The notes: generated by a model not told the origin, from the letters alone. 64,000 nucleotides of DNA from Streptomyces sp. NBS 14/10 (GCF_002224125.1 NZ_NCSM01000005.1:186001-250000); one strand, 5' to 3'; shown: positions 43,958 to 52,998, numbered from the stretch's first letter. Translations and numbers: made by a program.

Positions 43958-44617
43958 CTATCCGGCGTACGGAGCGAGCCCCGTACGCAGCATGGCGAAG
44001 GCACGGTCGGCAGCGGCCACCGCACCCGGGTAGACCTCGTCGGCGCTCGCACCGCCCTCGATCCGGCGCCAGTTGTCCTGGCCGAGGATCCGCTGGACCG
44101 CGATGATCTGGCCCGCGGCGAGGCGTGGCGTCACGTCGTCCGGCGCCGCGAGGTCATCCGGTTCCGGTCCGCCGATCGCGCTCAGCGCGGTGGTCAGCGC
44201 CTCCTCCGATCTGCTGATGTACTCGAACATGCGGGCCACCAAGCTGGGCGTCCCGTACAGCAGCCGCTGGAAGGCCAGCACGCCCGGCACATCGTTCAGG
44301 CCGGTGATCGGATCGCGCCGCTCAAGACCCGCCAGGAAGTGCTGGTGCAGCGCGGCCAGAGGCGACTGTCCCGCCGCGCGGTCCCGGACCACCCGGGCCG
44401 CCTCGTCCTCGTGGTCGGCGAAGCGGTGCAGCACCAGGTCCTCCTTGGCCGGGAAGTACCGGAACAGGGTGGGCTTGGACACCTCGGCCGCGGCGGCCAC
44501 ATCGGCGACGGAGACCTGGTCGAAGCCCCGTTCCAGAAACAGGGAGATCGCCGTTTCGGAGATCGTCCGGTACATCCGCTGCTTCTTGCGCTCCCGCAAG
44601 CCCGTCTCGCCGCTCAT
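43958..44617 (-). CDS. TetR-family transcriptional regulator
   Basis: A 219-residue regulator. The helix-turn-helix is TAISLFLERGFDQVSVADVAAAAEVSKPTLFRYFPAKEDLV; the C-terminal domain is of the MftR/RutR-like type (FLAGLERRDP, FEYISRSEEALTTAL). ATG 44617 is used; the upstream TTG at 44626 is less likely. It points away from the adenylation-flavoprotein operon across about 500 bp and is its nearest candidate regulator; it could equally control the CobW gene. Confidence 0.9.
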   Translation of the reverse strand: MSGETGLRERKKQRMYRTISETAISLFLERGFDQVSVADVAAAAEVSKPTLFRYFPAKEDLVLHRFADHEDEAARVVRDRAAGQSPLAALHQHFLAGLERRDPITGLNDVPGVLAFQRLLYGTPSLVARMFEYISRSEEALTTALSAIGGPEPDDLAAPDDVTPRLAAGQIIAVQRILGQDNWRRIEGGASADEVYPGAVAAADRAFAMLRTGLAPYAG

Positions 44618-45121
44618 GGGACGCAACCGTAACCCTTGCCCGGACCTGACCAGTCTCGGCCACGCGACACCGGCCCGGCCATCGACGGGTTCCTCGTACG
44701 CAATCGCGCGCGTACCGCCGCCAGGTCGGCATTAACACCGCAAGCCGTACCATTTGGCGCCATCGGACTCTAGCGGGATCCTGGCCGACTTGCGCCTGTC
44801 AGCCGTCTTCCGCAGCCACCCGCCACATCCTTAAGCTCTCAACAAGAGAGACGGCTGATGCACCTGTGCCACACGATGCCCGCGTGACCCGGGCCGGGCC
44901 CCGCGCAAACCGCTCAGCGCCGGAGCGCCGACTCTTCGACACACGCGGCACATCGCGCTTCTCCCCCACACCCGCCAGTCCTGACACGCCCCGGCATGAC
45001 CAGCCGAACGCTGACCGAAATACCGAACGCCAGCCTCGGCGCGTCCCTCGGCGCGCCACAGCCCGAACTCGACCGCGCACACCTACGGTTGGGCCCCATC
45101 GCCGCGGAAGGAATCGCCACG
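44618..45121. promoter_or_regulatory. 504-bp intergenic region with structured leader
   Basis: No gene is supported here. It holds an 8-bp inverted repeat AGCCGTCT (44801-44808) / AGACGGCT (44849-44856) with an inner hairpin CTCTC-AACAA-GAGAG (44836-44850). The rest is GC-rich without clear repeats. The leader of the adenylation gene ends with GGAAGGA about 10 bp before ATG 45122. Plus-strand frames opening at 44866 and 44996 continue into the gene and are unlikely starts. Confidence 0.45.
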
Positions 45122-46729
45122 ATGCACCCCGAAACAACACACCAGGAACCGAGCGAACGGGCCACGGCACCGGCCTGGTCCGCACATCCACTGCACGAGT
45201 TGTCCGGGGAGGACCGCCACCTCTTCCAACGGTTCGGCCGAGGGCCGGTGGCGGCCGTGTCCTGGGCCGGTGTCCACCACGCCTTCGAGCGGCACGCCGC
45301 CACCGATCCGCTCGCCGTCGCGGCCGAACACCTCGGCGCCACCATCAGCTACGGAGAGCTGGACCGGCAGGCGAACCGGCTGGCCGCGCATCTGGCCCGG
45401 CTCGGTGTGCGCCCCGGCGACAACGTGGCGTTATGCGTACGGCGTTCCATACCCATGCTGGTCGGCCTGCTGGCCACCCTCAAAGCCGGGGCAGCGTATG
45501 TGCCGCAGGACGCCGGACTGACCCCCCGCGCCCAGCTCGACCACGTCATCCGCACCGCCCGGACCCGCGTGATCCTCGCGACCTCCGGCTACGCGGACCG
45601 GATTCCGGTGCCCGACGGCCACGTCCTCATCGCCATCGACACCATGATGGAGGGCAGCGGAGACACCGCGGCGTTCCGGCCCGCCCGGCCCGTCCGGGGC
45701 GACGACGGCTGCTATGTGCTCTTCACCTCCGGCACCACGGGGCGCCCCAACGGGGTCACCGTCACCCACCGGAACGTCTGCAACATCCTGCTGACCGAAC
45801 CCGGCGACCTCGGCATGCGTCCCGGGACGCGGGTGAGCCAGATCCTCAATGTGGCGTTCGACATGGCCGCGTGGGAGATCCTGGGCTGCCTGAGCCACGG
45901 CGCCACCCTGGTCATCCGCGGCAAGGACATCGCCGAGACCGTACGGCGGGTGGACGTGGTCATCGCGACCCCGACCGTGCTCAGCCGGCTCGACCCCGAC
46001 CAGTGCCGAGGCGTGAAGGTGGCGGCCGTGGCCGGGGAGCCCTGCCCGCGCCGGCTCGCCGACCGGTGGGCCCGCTTCTGCACCTTCTACAACGCGTGCG
46101 GGCCGACCGAGACCACCATCGTGAACACCATGCAGCGCCACGACCCCGCCGCACTGCGCCTGACCATCGGCCGCCCCACCCCCAACAACACGGTGTACGT
46201 CCTGGACGCGGACCGAAGGCCCTGCGCCATCGGCGAGACGGGTGAGATGTGGGCCGGAGGTGACGGGGTGTCGGCCGGCTATCTGCACAACCCCGCGCTG
46301 AACGCCGAGCGCTATGTGCCCGACCCCTTCCTGGGCGGGGGCCGGATGATGTTCCGCACCCGCGACCTGGGCCGCTGGACACCCGACGGGGAGCTGGAAC
46401 ACCTGGGCCGGACCGACGACCAGGTGAAGGTGCGGGGGTTCCGCGTGGAGCTGGACTCGGTGTCGGCGGTGCTGGAGTCACTGCCCGGCTGCGCCCGCGC
46501 GGTGACACTCAAGCCGGACGACACCGGCCTGGTGTCCTTCGTCTCGCCCGCCCATCTCGACCCCGAGGCGGCGCGGCGGGCCGTGGCCGCCGCGCTCCCC
46601 TACTACTGCGTGCCGCGGGCGGTGCACCCGATGGCGGCGCTGCCGCTCACCAGCCGCGGAAAGGTCGACAAGGCGGCCCTGCTGCAGCTGGCCGCCGAGC
46701 GCCGGACGAGTGGCGAGGTGGCGTCATGA
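45122..46729 (+). CDS. Stand-alone NRPS-type adenylation enzyme (TmpL N-half-like)
   Basis: A 535-residue amino-acid-adenylation enzyme without carrier or condensation domains. Core motifs are present: LFTSGTTGRPNG (A3), FDMAAWEIL with the Asp that binds the substrate amino group in NRPS domains (A4), NACGPTETT (A5), FRTRDLGRW (A7), GRTDDQVKVRGFRVEL (A8) and the catalytic Lys in LTSRGKVDKA (A10). About 75 N-terminal residues precede the domain. ATG 45122 has an AAGGA site. It overlaps the membrane flavoprotein gene by 4 bp. The same two modules are fused in the fungal redox protein TmpL. Substrate unknown. Confidence 0.88.
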   Translation: MHPETTHQEPSERATAPAWSAHPLHELSGEDRHLFQRFGRGPVAAVSWAGVHHAFERHAATDPLAVAAEHLGATISYGELDRQANRLAAHLARLGVRPGDNVALCVRRSIPMLVGLLATLKAGAAYVPQDAGLTPRAQLDHVIRTARTRVILATSGYADRIPVPDGHVLIAIDTMMEGSGDTAAFRPARPVRGDDGCYVLFTSGTTGRPNGVTVTHRNVCNILLTEPGDLGMRPGTRVSQILNVAFDMAAWEILGCLSHGATLVIRGKDIAETVRRVDVVIATPTVLSRLDPDQCRGVKVAAVAGEPCPRRLADRWARFCTFYNACGPTETTIVNTMQRHDPAALRLTIGRPTPNNTVYVLDADRRPCAIGETGEMWAGGDGVSAGYLHNPALNAERYVPDPFLGGGRMMFRTRDLGRWTPDGELEHLGRTDDQVKVRGFRVELDSVSAVLESLPGCARAVTLKPDDTGLVSFVSPAHLDPEAARRAVAAALPYYCVPRAVHPMAALPLTSRGKVDKAALLQLAAERRTSGEVAS

Positions 46730-48045
46730 CCCCCGCCCGCACCGTGGCCCCGGCGCCCCGGGCGAAAGTGGCGCTGCCGCCACCGACATCGCTGCCACGG
46801 CGGATCCTCAAGCATCCGCGCCTGATGCACTACAACCGGCTGATCGCGCTCGTATGGGCGGTCAATCTGGTCTTTCTCGCCACCCGCGCTGACGGGGGGC
46901 TCGGGCCGCGGACCCTCTCCCACGCCGCACTCGCGAACTTCCTGCTGGCGATCGTCGTCCGCCAGCAGTACGTCATCAATCTGCTCTTCCGGCTCGCCAC
47001 CGCGGCGCCCACCAACTGGCCGCTGCGGATCCGCTGGACACTGGGAAAGGTCTACCACTTCGGTGGACTGCACGTCGGCGGCGCCACCGCGGGCGCGCTG
47101 TGGTTTCTGGCCCTGGTCGGCTCGCTCACCCGGCACGGCGCTCCGGCCGCCACGCTCGCCGTCTCGTATGCGCTGCTGGGGCTGCTGGTGGCCATCGTGG
47201 CCACCGCGCTGCCGCCCTTCCGGGCGCGGTTCCACGACCACTTCGAGAAGGCACACCGCTTCGGCGGCTGGGCGGCGCTCGCGCTGCTGTGGGCGCAGAC
47301 CGTGCTGACCACGCTCGACGAGCGGGGTGGCGCCTCCGCCGCGGAGGCCCTGCTGACGGCTCCCGAACTGTGGACCGTGGCCGTGCTGACCTTCAGCGTC
47401 GCCCTGCCCTGGCTGCAGCTGCGCCGGGTGCCGGTGGCCATCGAGCGCCCCTCCTCGCATGTGGCGCTCGTCCGCTTCGACCACGGCGTGACGCCGTTCG
47501 CCGGATCGTCCACGGCCATCAGCCGCAACCCGCTGCTGGAGTGGCACTCATTCGCCAATGTGCCCGCCCCCGGCGAGGCGGGGTTCCGCCTCACCGTCTC
47601 CCGCGCCGGGGACTGGACCGGGAAGTTCATCGACGACGCGCCCTCCCACGTCTGGGTCAAGGGCATCACCACGGCGGGCGTGGCCAATATCGAGACCCTG
47701 TTCACCAAGGTGGTCTATGTGGCCACCGGAAGCGGTATCGGCCCCTGTCTGCCCCATCTGCTGGCCCGCGCGGTTCCGGCCCGTCTGGTCTGGGCGACCC
47801 GCGATCCGCGCAGGACCTACGGCGACCGGCTGGTCGACGAGATCCTCGCCGTCCAGCCCGACGCGCTCATCTGGGACACCTCCGAACACGGCAAGCCCGA
47901 CATGGTCGAGCTGGCCTATGCCGCGTACGCCGACTTCGGGGCTGAAGCCGTGATCTGCATCTCCAACAAGAAGCTGACCTGGCAGGTTGTCCAGGGCATG
48001 GAGCGCCGCGGGATCCCCGCGTACGGCGCCATCTGGGACTCATAG
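46726..48045 (+). CDS. Six-helix membrane flavoprotein with ferredoxin-reductase-like C-terminus (TmpA/TmpL-like)
   Basis: A 439-residue protein. Six hydrophobic helices occupy about residues 40-235, with histidines in the third (VYHFGGLHVGG) and fifth (HDHFEKAHRFGG) as in ferric reductase-like membrane domains. The cytoplasmic part has RNPLLEWHSFANVPAP where FNR/NOX enzymes have their FAD loop, and the pyridine-nucleotide motif VVYVATGSGIGPCLPHLL. It should pass electrons from NAD(P)H to a membrane or extracellular acceptor. It is coupled to the adenylation gene (ATGA). I recall this family from fungi as TmpA and TmpL; the bacterial role is not known to me. Confidence 0.8.
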   Translation: MTPARTVAPAPRAKVALPPPTSLPRRILKHPRLMHYNRLIALVWAVNLVFLATRADGGLGPRTLSHAALANFLLAIVVRQQYVINLLFRLATAAPTNWPLRIRWTLGKVYHFGGLHVGGATAGALWFLALVGSLTRHGAPAATLAVSYALLGLLVAIVATALPPFRARFHDHFEKAHRFGGWAALALLWAQTVLTTLDERGGASAAEALLTAPELWTVAVLTFSVALPWLQLRRVPVAIERPSSHVALVRFDHGVTPFAGSSTAISRNPLLEWHSFANVPAPGEAGFRLTVSRAGDWTGKFIDDAPSHVWVKGITTAGVANIETLFTKVVYVATGSGIGPCLPHLLARAVPARLVWATRDPRRTYGDRLVDEILAVQPDALIWDTSEHGKPDMVELAYAAYADFGAEAVICISNKKLTWQVVQGMERRGIPAYGAIWDS

Positions 48046-48054
48046 GGAGACACC

Positions 48055-48822
48055 ATGGACGTCATCAAGATCGAACAACATGGGCGTGTGGTCACCGCGC
48101 GGCTGCACCGCCCCACCGTGCTCAACGCGCTGAACAGCGAGGTGATGACCGAGCTGGTCGCGGCCCTGTCACCGCTGGACCTCGACCCGGACGTCGGCTG
48201 CTTTGTGATCACCGGGTCCGAGCGGGTCTTCGCCGCGGGCGCCGACATCAAGGAGATGGCGGCCAAGTCCTTCGCCGAGATATCCGAGGAGGACTTCTTC
48301 GCGGGCTGGGAGGGGTTCGCCGCGCTGCGCACCCCGAAGATCGCCGCCGTCCGCGGCTATGCGCTCGGCGGCGGCTGCGAACTGGCCATGATGTGCGATC
48401 TGATCCTCGCGGGCGAGTCCGCGGTGTTCGGCCAGCCGGAGATCAAGCTGGGCGTGATCCCGGGCATCGGCGGCACCCAGCGGCTGACCAGGCTGGTGGG
48501 CAAGGCCAAGGCGATGGATCTGATCCTCACCGGCCGGACCATGGCCGCCGAGGAGGCCGAGCGCTGTGGTCTGGTCTCCCGCGTCGTGCCGGACGACCAG
48601 CTCATGGCGGAGGCGGCGGAGGCGGCCGCCGCCATCGCGTCGTACGGCAGGACCGCGGTCAGGGCCGCCCGGGAGGCGGTGGAGCGGGCCCTGGAGGTGG
48701 GGTTGCGCGAGGGGCTGCTGTTCGAGCGGCGGACCTTCCACGCCCTGTTCGCCACCGAGGACCAGTCCGAGGGCATGCGGGCGTTCCTCGACAAGCGCGC
48801 CCCGCGCTTCACCGGCCACTGA
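48055..48822 (+). CDS. Enoyl-CoA hydratase/crotonase
   Basis: A 255-residue crotonase-fold enzyme. Both catalytic glutamates of enoyl-CoA hydratases are present: one in [15 protein letters not shown] and one in [20 protein letters not shown]. The oxyanion hole region is [13 protein letters not shown] 48055 lies 9 bp after the flavoprotein stop, so it is probably the third gene of that operon. A simple fatty-acid beta-oxidation role is possible, but the context suggests action on an acyl or aminoacyl thioester in the same pathway. The stop lies in a 12-bp tandem duplication. Confidence 0.92.
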   Translation: MDVIKIEQHGRVVTARLHRPTVLNALNSEVMTELVAALSPLDLDPDVGCFVITGSERVFAAGADIKEMAAKSFAEISEEDFFAGWEGFAALRTPKIAAVRGYALGGGCELAMMCDLILAGESAVFGQPEIKLGVIPGIGGTQRLTRLVGKAKAMDLILTGRTMAAEEAERCGLVSRVVPDDQLMAEAAEAAAAIASYGRTAVRAAREAVERALEVGLREGLLFERRTFHALFATEDQSEGMRAFLDKRAPRFTGH

Positions 48823-48837
48823 GCCGGCCACTGAGCC
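48814..48837. repeat. 12-bp tandem duplication over the crotonase stop
   Basis: The unit GGCCACTGAGCC occurs twice in tandem (48814-48825, 48826-48837). The unit contains the TGA stop, so the duplication is in frame and creates a second stop four codons later. Confidence 0.85.
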
Positions 48838-48851
48838 GGCGGAGCGCGGGG

Positions 48852-48863
48852 GAAAGCGCTTTC
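48852..48863. promoter_or_regulatory. Perfect palindrome GAAAGCGCTTTC before the hydrolase gene
   Basis: A 12-bp perfect palindrome with AAGCGCTT core, the LacI-family operator pattern, 45 bp before ATG 48908. The same core occurs at 58600 and 61410 and a related one at 14830. Confidence 0.5.
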
Positions 48864-48907
48864 TGGCAGGATCTTCCTCAGCCGTCCGCCACCGGGAGGA
48901 AACCAGC

Positions 48908-49723
48908 ATGACCACGCGCCCGTCCGCCGTGCCGCTCCACTGCGACCAGGGCGGTACGGGCGCTCCCCCGCTGCTGCTGGTGCACGGCTGGGGCGGCGAC
49001 GCCGGGGAGTGGGCTCCGCACCTGGCCGCGTGGTCGCGCCGGCACCGGGTGCTCGCCCCGGACCTGCGCGGCCACGGCCGCTCCCCCGCGCCCGCCGACG
49101 GGGACTACGGGCCGCGTGACTTCGCCGCAGACCTCGCGGCCCTGCTGCACCGCCTGGACACCGGTCCCGTCGTCGCCGTCGGCCACTCGATGGGCGGGCA
49201 GGCCGTCACCGCACTGGCCGTCGAGCACCCCGCCCTGGTACGGGCCGTGGTGGTACTGGACCCGGCGTACGGCGCCGACGAGGCGGAGCTGGCCCGGCTG
49301 CCCACCGAGCAGGAGGCGCTGCGCGCCGAGGGAGCCGGGTGGGCGGTGCGGTTCGTCCGTGGGGCCTTCGGACCGCACACCCCGCCCGGCGTGCGGGCGC
49401 GCCATGAGCGGCTGATGGCGGCGATGGACCCGGACGTGCTCGCCCGGTGCCGCGACGGAATGTATCTGGCGCCGGACGCCTTCGGGGCGCGGGCGGCGGC
49501 GCGGGCGTATCTGGCGCGCCGCCGCTGCCCGGTGCTGGGCGTGTACTCGAACGAGGCGCCGGCCGACTGGGAGCGCGCCTCGCTCCCCCACCCGTACTCC
49601 CGCGTCGAGGCGTGGCCGGGGTGCGGCCACTATCTGCACGAGGACCGGCGGGAGGCGTTGGTCGAGCTGGTCGAGGAGTGGACCGCCGGGCTCGGCGAGC
49701 CCGGGGCCACCACCTCCCTGTGA
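48908..49723 (+). CDS. Alpha/beta-fold hydrolase
   Basis: A 271-residue cytoplasmic hydrolase. The oxyanion motif is LLLVHGWGGDAGEW, the nucleophile Ser is in VAVGHSMGGQA, and the catalytic His is in GCGHYLHEDRREAL near the C-terminus. ATG 48908 follows GGGAGGA. It resembles epoxide hydrolase or haloperoxidase-like esterases; the substrate is unknown. A palindrome upstream suggests sugar-responsive or LacI-type control. Confidence 0.9.
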   Translation: MTTRPSAVPLHCDQGGTGAPPLLLVHGWGGDAGEWAPHLAAWSRRHRVLAPDLRGHGRSPAPADGDYGPRDFAADLAALLHRLDTGPVVAVGHSMGGQAVTALAVEHPALVRAVVVLDPAYGADEAELARLPTEQEALRAEGAGWAVRFVRGAFGPHTPPGVRARHERLMAAMDPDVLARCRDGMYLAPDAFGARAAARAYLARRRCPVLGVYSNEAPADWERASLPHPYSRVEAWPGCGHYLHEDRREALVELVEEWTAGLGEPGATTSL

Positions 49724-49739
49724 CAGCCGGCCGGGGCGA

Positions 49740-50747
49740 TCAGGGGATCTCGATGCCGTTCTCGGCCGAGAGCCGGTCGATCTCGGCCAGTTCGGCGTCG
49801 GTGAAGGCGGGCGAGTCGAGCACCGCCACATTCTGCTCCAGCTGGGCGACGCTGCTCGCGCCGATCAGCACGGACACCACGCGCGGGTCGCGCAACACCC
49901 AGGCCAGGGCCATCTGGGCAAGCGTCTGGCCACGGCCCTCGGCGAGCTTGTTGAGGGCGTGCAGCAGGGAGATCCGCTGCTCGGTGAGCACATCGCGCTT
50001 GAGGAAGTGTCCGAGCGCCATGCGGGAGTCGGCGGGCACCCCCTTGAGGTAGCGGTCGGTGAGCTGTCCCTGGGCGAGCGGCGAGAAGGCGATGACACCG
50101 GCGCCCGCCTGCGCGGATGCCTCCAGCACCCCACCCTCCACCCCGCGCTGCAGGATGGAGTACGGGTGCTGGTTGATCAGGTACGGGGTGCGCAGTTCCT
50201 TGAGGATGGCGGCGGCCCGCTCGATGGCCTCGGGCGGGTAGTTGGACAGGCCCGCGTAGAGCGCCTTGCCCTGTCGCACCGCGCTGTCCAGCGCGCCCAT
50301 GGTCTCTTCGAGGGGCGTGTCCGGGTCGAAGCGGTGGGAGTAGAAGACATCGACGTAGTCCAGGCCCATCCGGGTCAGCGACTGGTCGAGGCTGGCGAGG
50401 AGGTACTTGCGCGAGCCGAATTCGCCGTACGGGCCCGGCCACATCAGATATCCGGCCTTGCTCGCGATGAACAGCTCGTCGCGGTAGGGGCGGAAGTCCT
50501 GGGCGAAGACCGTGCCGAAGTTGGACTCGGCGCTGCCGGGCGGCGGGCCGTAGTTGTTGGCCAGGTCGATATGGGTGACCCCGAGGTCGAAGGCGCGGCG
50601 CAGCACGTCGCGCTGGGTCTCGATCGGGTGGGTGTCGCCGAAGTTGTGCCACAGGCCCAGGGAGACCTTCGGCAACAGCACGCCACTGCGGCCACAGCGC
50701 TGGTACTGCATGGAGCCGTAGCGGCCCTCGGCGGCGAGATAGACCAT
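49740..50747 (-). CDS. YghZ-like aldo/keto reductase (L-glyceraldehyde 3-phosphate reductase type)
   Basis: A 335-residue AKR family 14 protein. The N-terminus YGSMQYQRCGRSGVLLPKVSLGLWHNFGDTHP is characteristic. The tetrad is Asp and Tyr in HIDLANNYGPPPGSAE, Lys in IASKAGY and His in DVFYSHRFDP. It detoxifies aldehydes such as L-glyceraldehyde 3-phosphate and methylglyoxal in E. coli; here a reductase of sugar-derived aldehydes is likely. It converges with the hydrolase gene. Confidence 0.92.
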   Translation of the reverse strand: MVYLAAEGRYGSMQYQRCGRSGVLLPKVSLGLWHNFGDTHPIETQRDVLRRAFDLGVTHIDLANNYGPPPGSAESNFGTVFAQDFRPYRDELFIASKAGYLMWPGPYGEFGSRKYLLASLDQSLTRMGLDYVDVFYSHRFDPDTPLEETMGALDSAVRQGKALYAGLSNYPPEAIERAAAILKELRTPYLINQHPYSILQRGVEGGVLEASAQAGAGVIAFSPLAQGQLTDRYLKGVPADSRMALGHFLKRDVLTEQRISLLHALNKLAEGRGQTLAQMALAWVLRDPRVVSVLIGASSVAQLEQNVAVLDSPAFTDAELAEIDRLSAENGIEIP

Positions 50748-50984
50748 GTGCGTCGTCCTCGTTCTCGTGTGGTGCTCGTATCTGCTTCGACCTCGGTGTC
50801 AATCGTGGTCATTGTGCCAGGGTCGCGATACTCGGGTAACGTGTAGGCCGTGCGTTGCAAGAACCAAGCGCGCACACCGTGCCACTCGAGAACCAAGACG
50901 GCACAGTCGAGCTTTGCTCAGCAAACCGGGCAGGTTCCGTCCCGGCTGGTGTTGAGGGAGTAAGACCTTTCAGGCCGCTGGTCT
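50748..50984. other. Spacer with no supported gene
   Basis: This stretch carries the promoter of the YghZ-like gene somewhere within it, but I see no convincing gene. Short frames on both strands lack coding character. It may be debris of the same mobile-element event suggested by the hairpin at 50985-51036. Confidence 0.3.
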
Positions 50985-51036
50985 GCAGGGCTTCCTGAGC
51001 CAGGAATCCCCCTGCTCAAGCTGGGGGAGGGTTCAA
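50985..51036. mobile_element. Hairpin resembling an IS200/IS605-type right end
   Basis: The sequence around AATCCCCC (51005-51012) and GGGGGAGGGTTCAA (51023-51036) resembles the terminal hairpin found at the right end of IS200/IS605 and TnpB-only elements in actinobacteria. No transposase or TnpB reading frame survives nearby. It lies exactly where homology to the LamG domain of the broken gene stops. Recognised from memory of such ends; not proven. Confidence 0.3.
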
Positions 51037-52915
51037 ATACAGCACGGCGGTGCCGACTTGCTCCGTAGCTCACGGCGACATAGTCCAGTGGCCGGTCGGT
51101 AGCGGGTCGGCCCCGACGCGCTGTTCGGCGCCGCCTCCGCTTGTGATGGTGCGAAGCGCAGCTTGCCGGAGTCGGCGCGTGGGTGAGGAAAGTGTCGGCG
51201 GTCACGCCCGTCCCGACATCGAAGATCCGGGTCCATGCCATGTGCTGGCCCTCCAGGAGGCGCCGCGGGTGAGCGTGGCGGTCTTGCCGGTGGCGTCGGC
51301 GGCGCTGGTCCCGCGGGTTTCGTCGAAGCGGTGCCAGGCGGCGAAGGCGGGCGGCGGGGTGGGCGGCTCGCCGGTCAGCCAGTAGACGTTGTAGTTCTGG
51401 TGGTGGACGCGGGCGACGGGGAGCAGGGTGACGGTTTCGCCGCTCGCGGTGGCGGTGAACTTGAGCGTGGCGCCGGACTGCTGCCGCACCGAGTCCTTCA
51501 CCAGCCGCGGCATGGTCATACTGGGGCGGTTGCCGTATGCCCCGGCGAGCACGACCGGCCCGTACAGCACGGCCTGGACATCCGGGTCGTCGGGCGTGGG
51601 GTCGAGCTTCACCCCATCGGCAGGGTCACGTCGACGCGGTCGCCGGCCTTCCAGGAGCGGTCGATGACCAGCCAGCTGCCGGGTTTCGGCTGGTCCGGGA
51701 GGGTGGTGCCGTTGTGCGCCGCGCGGGCGCCGGTGGCCCAGGCGGGGATGCGCACACGCAGTTCGAGGGAGGCGGCGCCGGAGGCCACGGCGAGGGTGGT
51801 GGTCTGCTGGTCGGGGAAGCCGGTGGTCTGCCGCCAGGTGATGCCCTTCTCCTGCCAGCGCAGCTCGGAGGGGATGAAGAGGTTCACCAGCAGGCGTTGG
51901 TCCGCGTAGGTGTAGATGGTGTCGGCGAACTTGACCTGGGTCTCCATGCCACTGCCGTGGTCGCAGGAGAAGTTGTTGTAGTCGGTGGAGTACTGATTGG
52001 GGTCGGTGCCCATGAAGGGCGGCTGTTGTTTGGAGGCGCCGGGCGCCAGGCCGGTGTAGTAGATGTTGAAGCCGTGGGCCGAGTCGGGGTCCTGTTCGCC
52101 CAGCATCTGGTTGAAGAGCGTGCGCTCGTAGTAGTCGAGCAGGTCGGTGCGGTCGGGCGCATGGAAGTGGATCAGCCGGGTGAGCTTGAGCATGTTGTAC
52201 GAGTTGCAGTTCTCACAGCAGTTGTTGGACAGCTGGGCGGCGATGGCGCCCGGCTCGTGGAACGCCTCGCCGTTGCTGTTGCCACCGATGACATAGGTGT
52301 GGTGGTCGGTGACGATCTTCCAGAAGTTCTCGCCGATGGTGCGGTAGCGGCTGGCCAGGCCCTGTTCCCACAGCCGAAGGGCGCCGACCATCTTGGGGAT
52401 CTGGGTGTTGGCGTGCAACCCGGCGAGCTGGTCCTCGTTGCGGGCGAGCGGGTCGAAGACCCGGGCGTGGGTGAAGCGCTGCGGCCCTTGTCCAGCAGCA
52501 CGGTGTCGCCGGTGTTGGCGTAGCTGAGGGCGAGCCCGGACAGCAGATGGCCGGTGCTGTGGCCGCGTAACTCGGTGGTCGGGCTCTCCCAGCCGCCGCA
52601 CGGCTGGGCGCCGCTCGCCAGGCCGACGCCCCGCCGGAAGGTGTGGAGCAGCCGGTCGATGTCGACGTACCGCAGATAGGCGGTGTTACGGGACTGCTTG
52701 TCCTTGAAGGCGCTCGGCAACAGGGTGACCGCGCCGAGCGGGAACGGCCGGACGCTACTCAGCGCCCGTACCCGGCCGCGGGGTGCGGCCGGGCCGGTGG
52801 AAGTGGCAGGGGCGGCGGCCATGGCCGTGCCTCCGGCCGCGGCCGTGAGCGCGACGGCCGCGGCACCGGAGGCCGTGGTGGCGAGGAAGTGCCGTCTGTC
52901 GACTGGTTCGTTCAT
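51037..52915 (-). pseudogene. Decayed GH127-family (DUF1680) arabinofuranosidase with LamG domain
   Basis: The reading is broken into pieces. The first (52915 to about 52500) has a Tat signal (DRRHFLATTASG) and the family N-terminus PLGAVTLLPSAFKDKQSRN...YANTGDTVLLDKG. The frame then changes at about 52490 and resumes at RFTHARVFDPLARNEDQLAGLHANTQIPK, skipping roughly 90-100 residues that related proteins have. This piece keeps NNCCENCNSYNMLKL and FSCDHGSGMETQ, then stops at 51609 in a G-run where one lost G explains the shift to KLDPTPDDPDVQAVLYGPVVLAG. After WLTGEPPTPPPAFAAWHRFDETRGTSAADATG a LamG domain follows in fragments (TRIFDVGTGVTADTFLT, TITSGGGAEQRV, YVAVSYG, GTAVLYL) in shifting frames. 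Not functional. Confidence 0.88.
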
Positions 52916-52933
52916 GTTCTTCCCTCACAGAGG

Positions 52934-52947
52934 TTCGAAATTACGAA
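52934..52947. promoter_or_regulatory. Near-palindrome before the broken GH127 gene
   Basis: TTCGAAATTACGAA has 4-bp outer arms and an AATT centre, 18 bp upstream of the former start codon. It shares CGAAATT with the element at 60261-60271, so it may be a relic operator of the same LacI regulator. Confidence 0.35.
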
Positions 52948-52984
52948 TAATGTCCGACATGCTGTGCACGGCGACGGTACCGAC

Positions 52985-52998
52985 ACTTCCGTGGAAGT
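52985..52998. terminator. Short inverted repeat after the GH43-ricin gene
   Basis: ACTTCC/GGAAGT with a 2-base centre lies 35 bp downstream of the GH43-ricin stop. Too small to be a strong terminator alone; it could also be a regulator site for the broken GH127 gene. Confidence 0.3.

Noticed and set aside
44866..46245. Upstream plus-strand start and alternative frame over the adenylation gene
   Set aside because: The frame has Arg/His/Pro-rich shadow composition. The true frame shows all adenylation motifs with a ribosome site before ATG 45122.
51005..51045. tRNA-like T-loop (GGTTCAAAT) after a hairpin
   Set aside because: No acceptor, D or anticodon arms can be built around it. It fits a transposon-end hairpin better.
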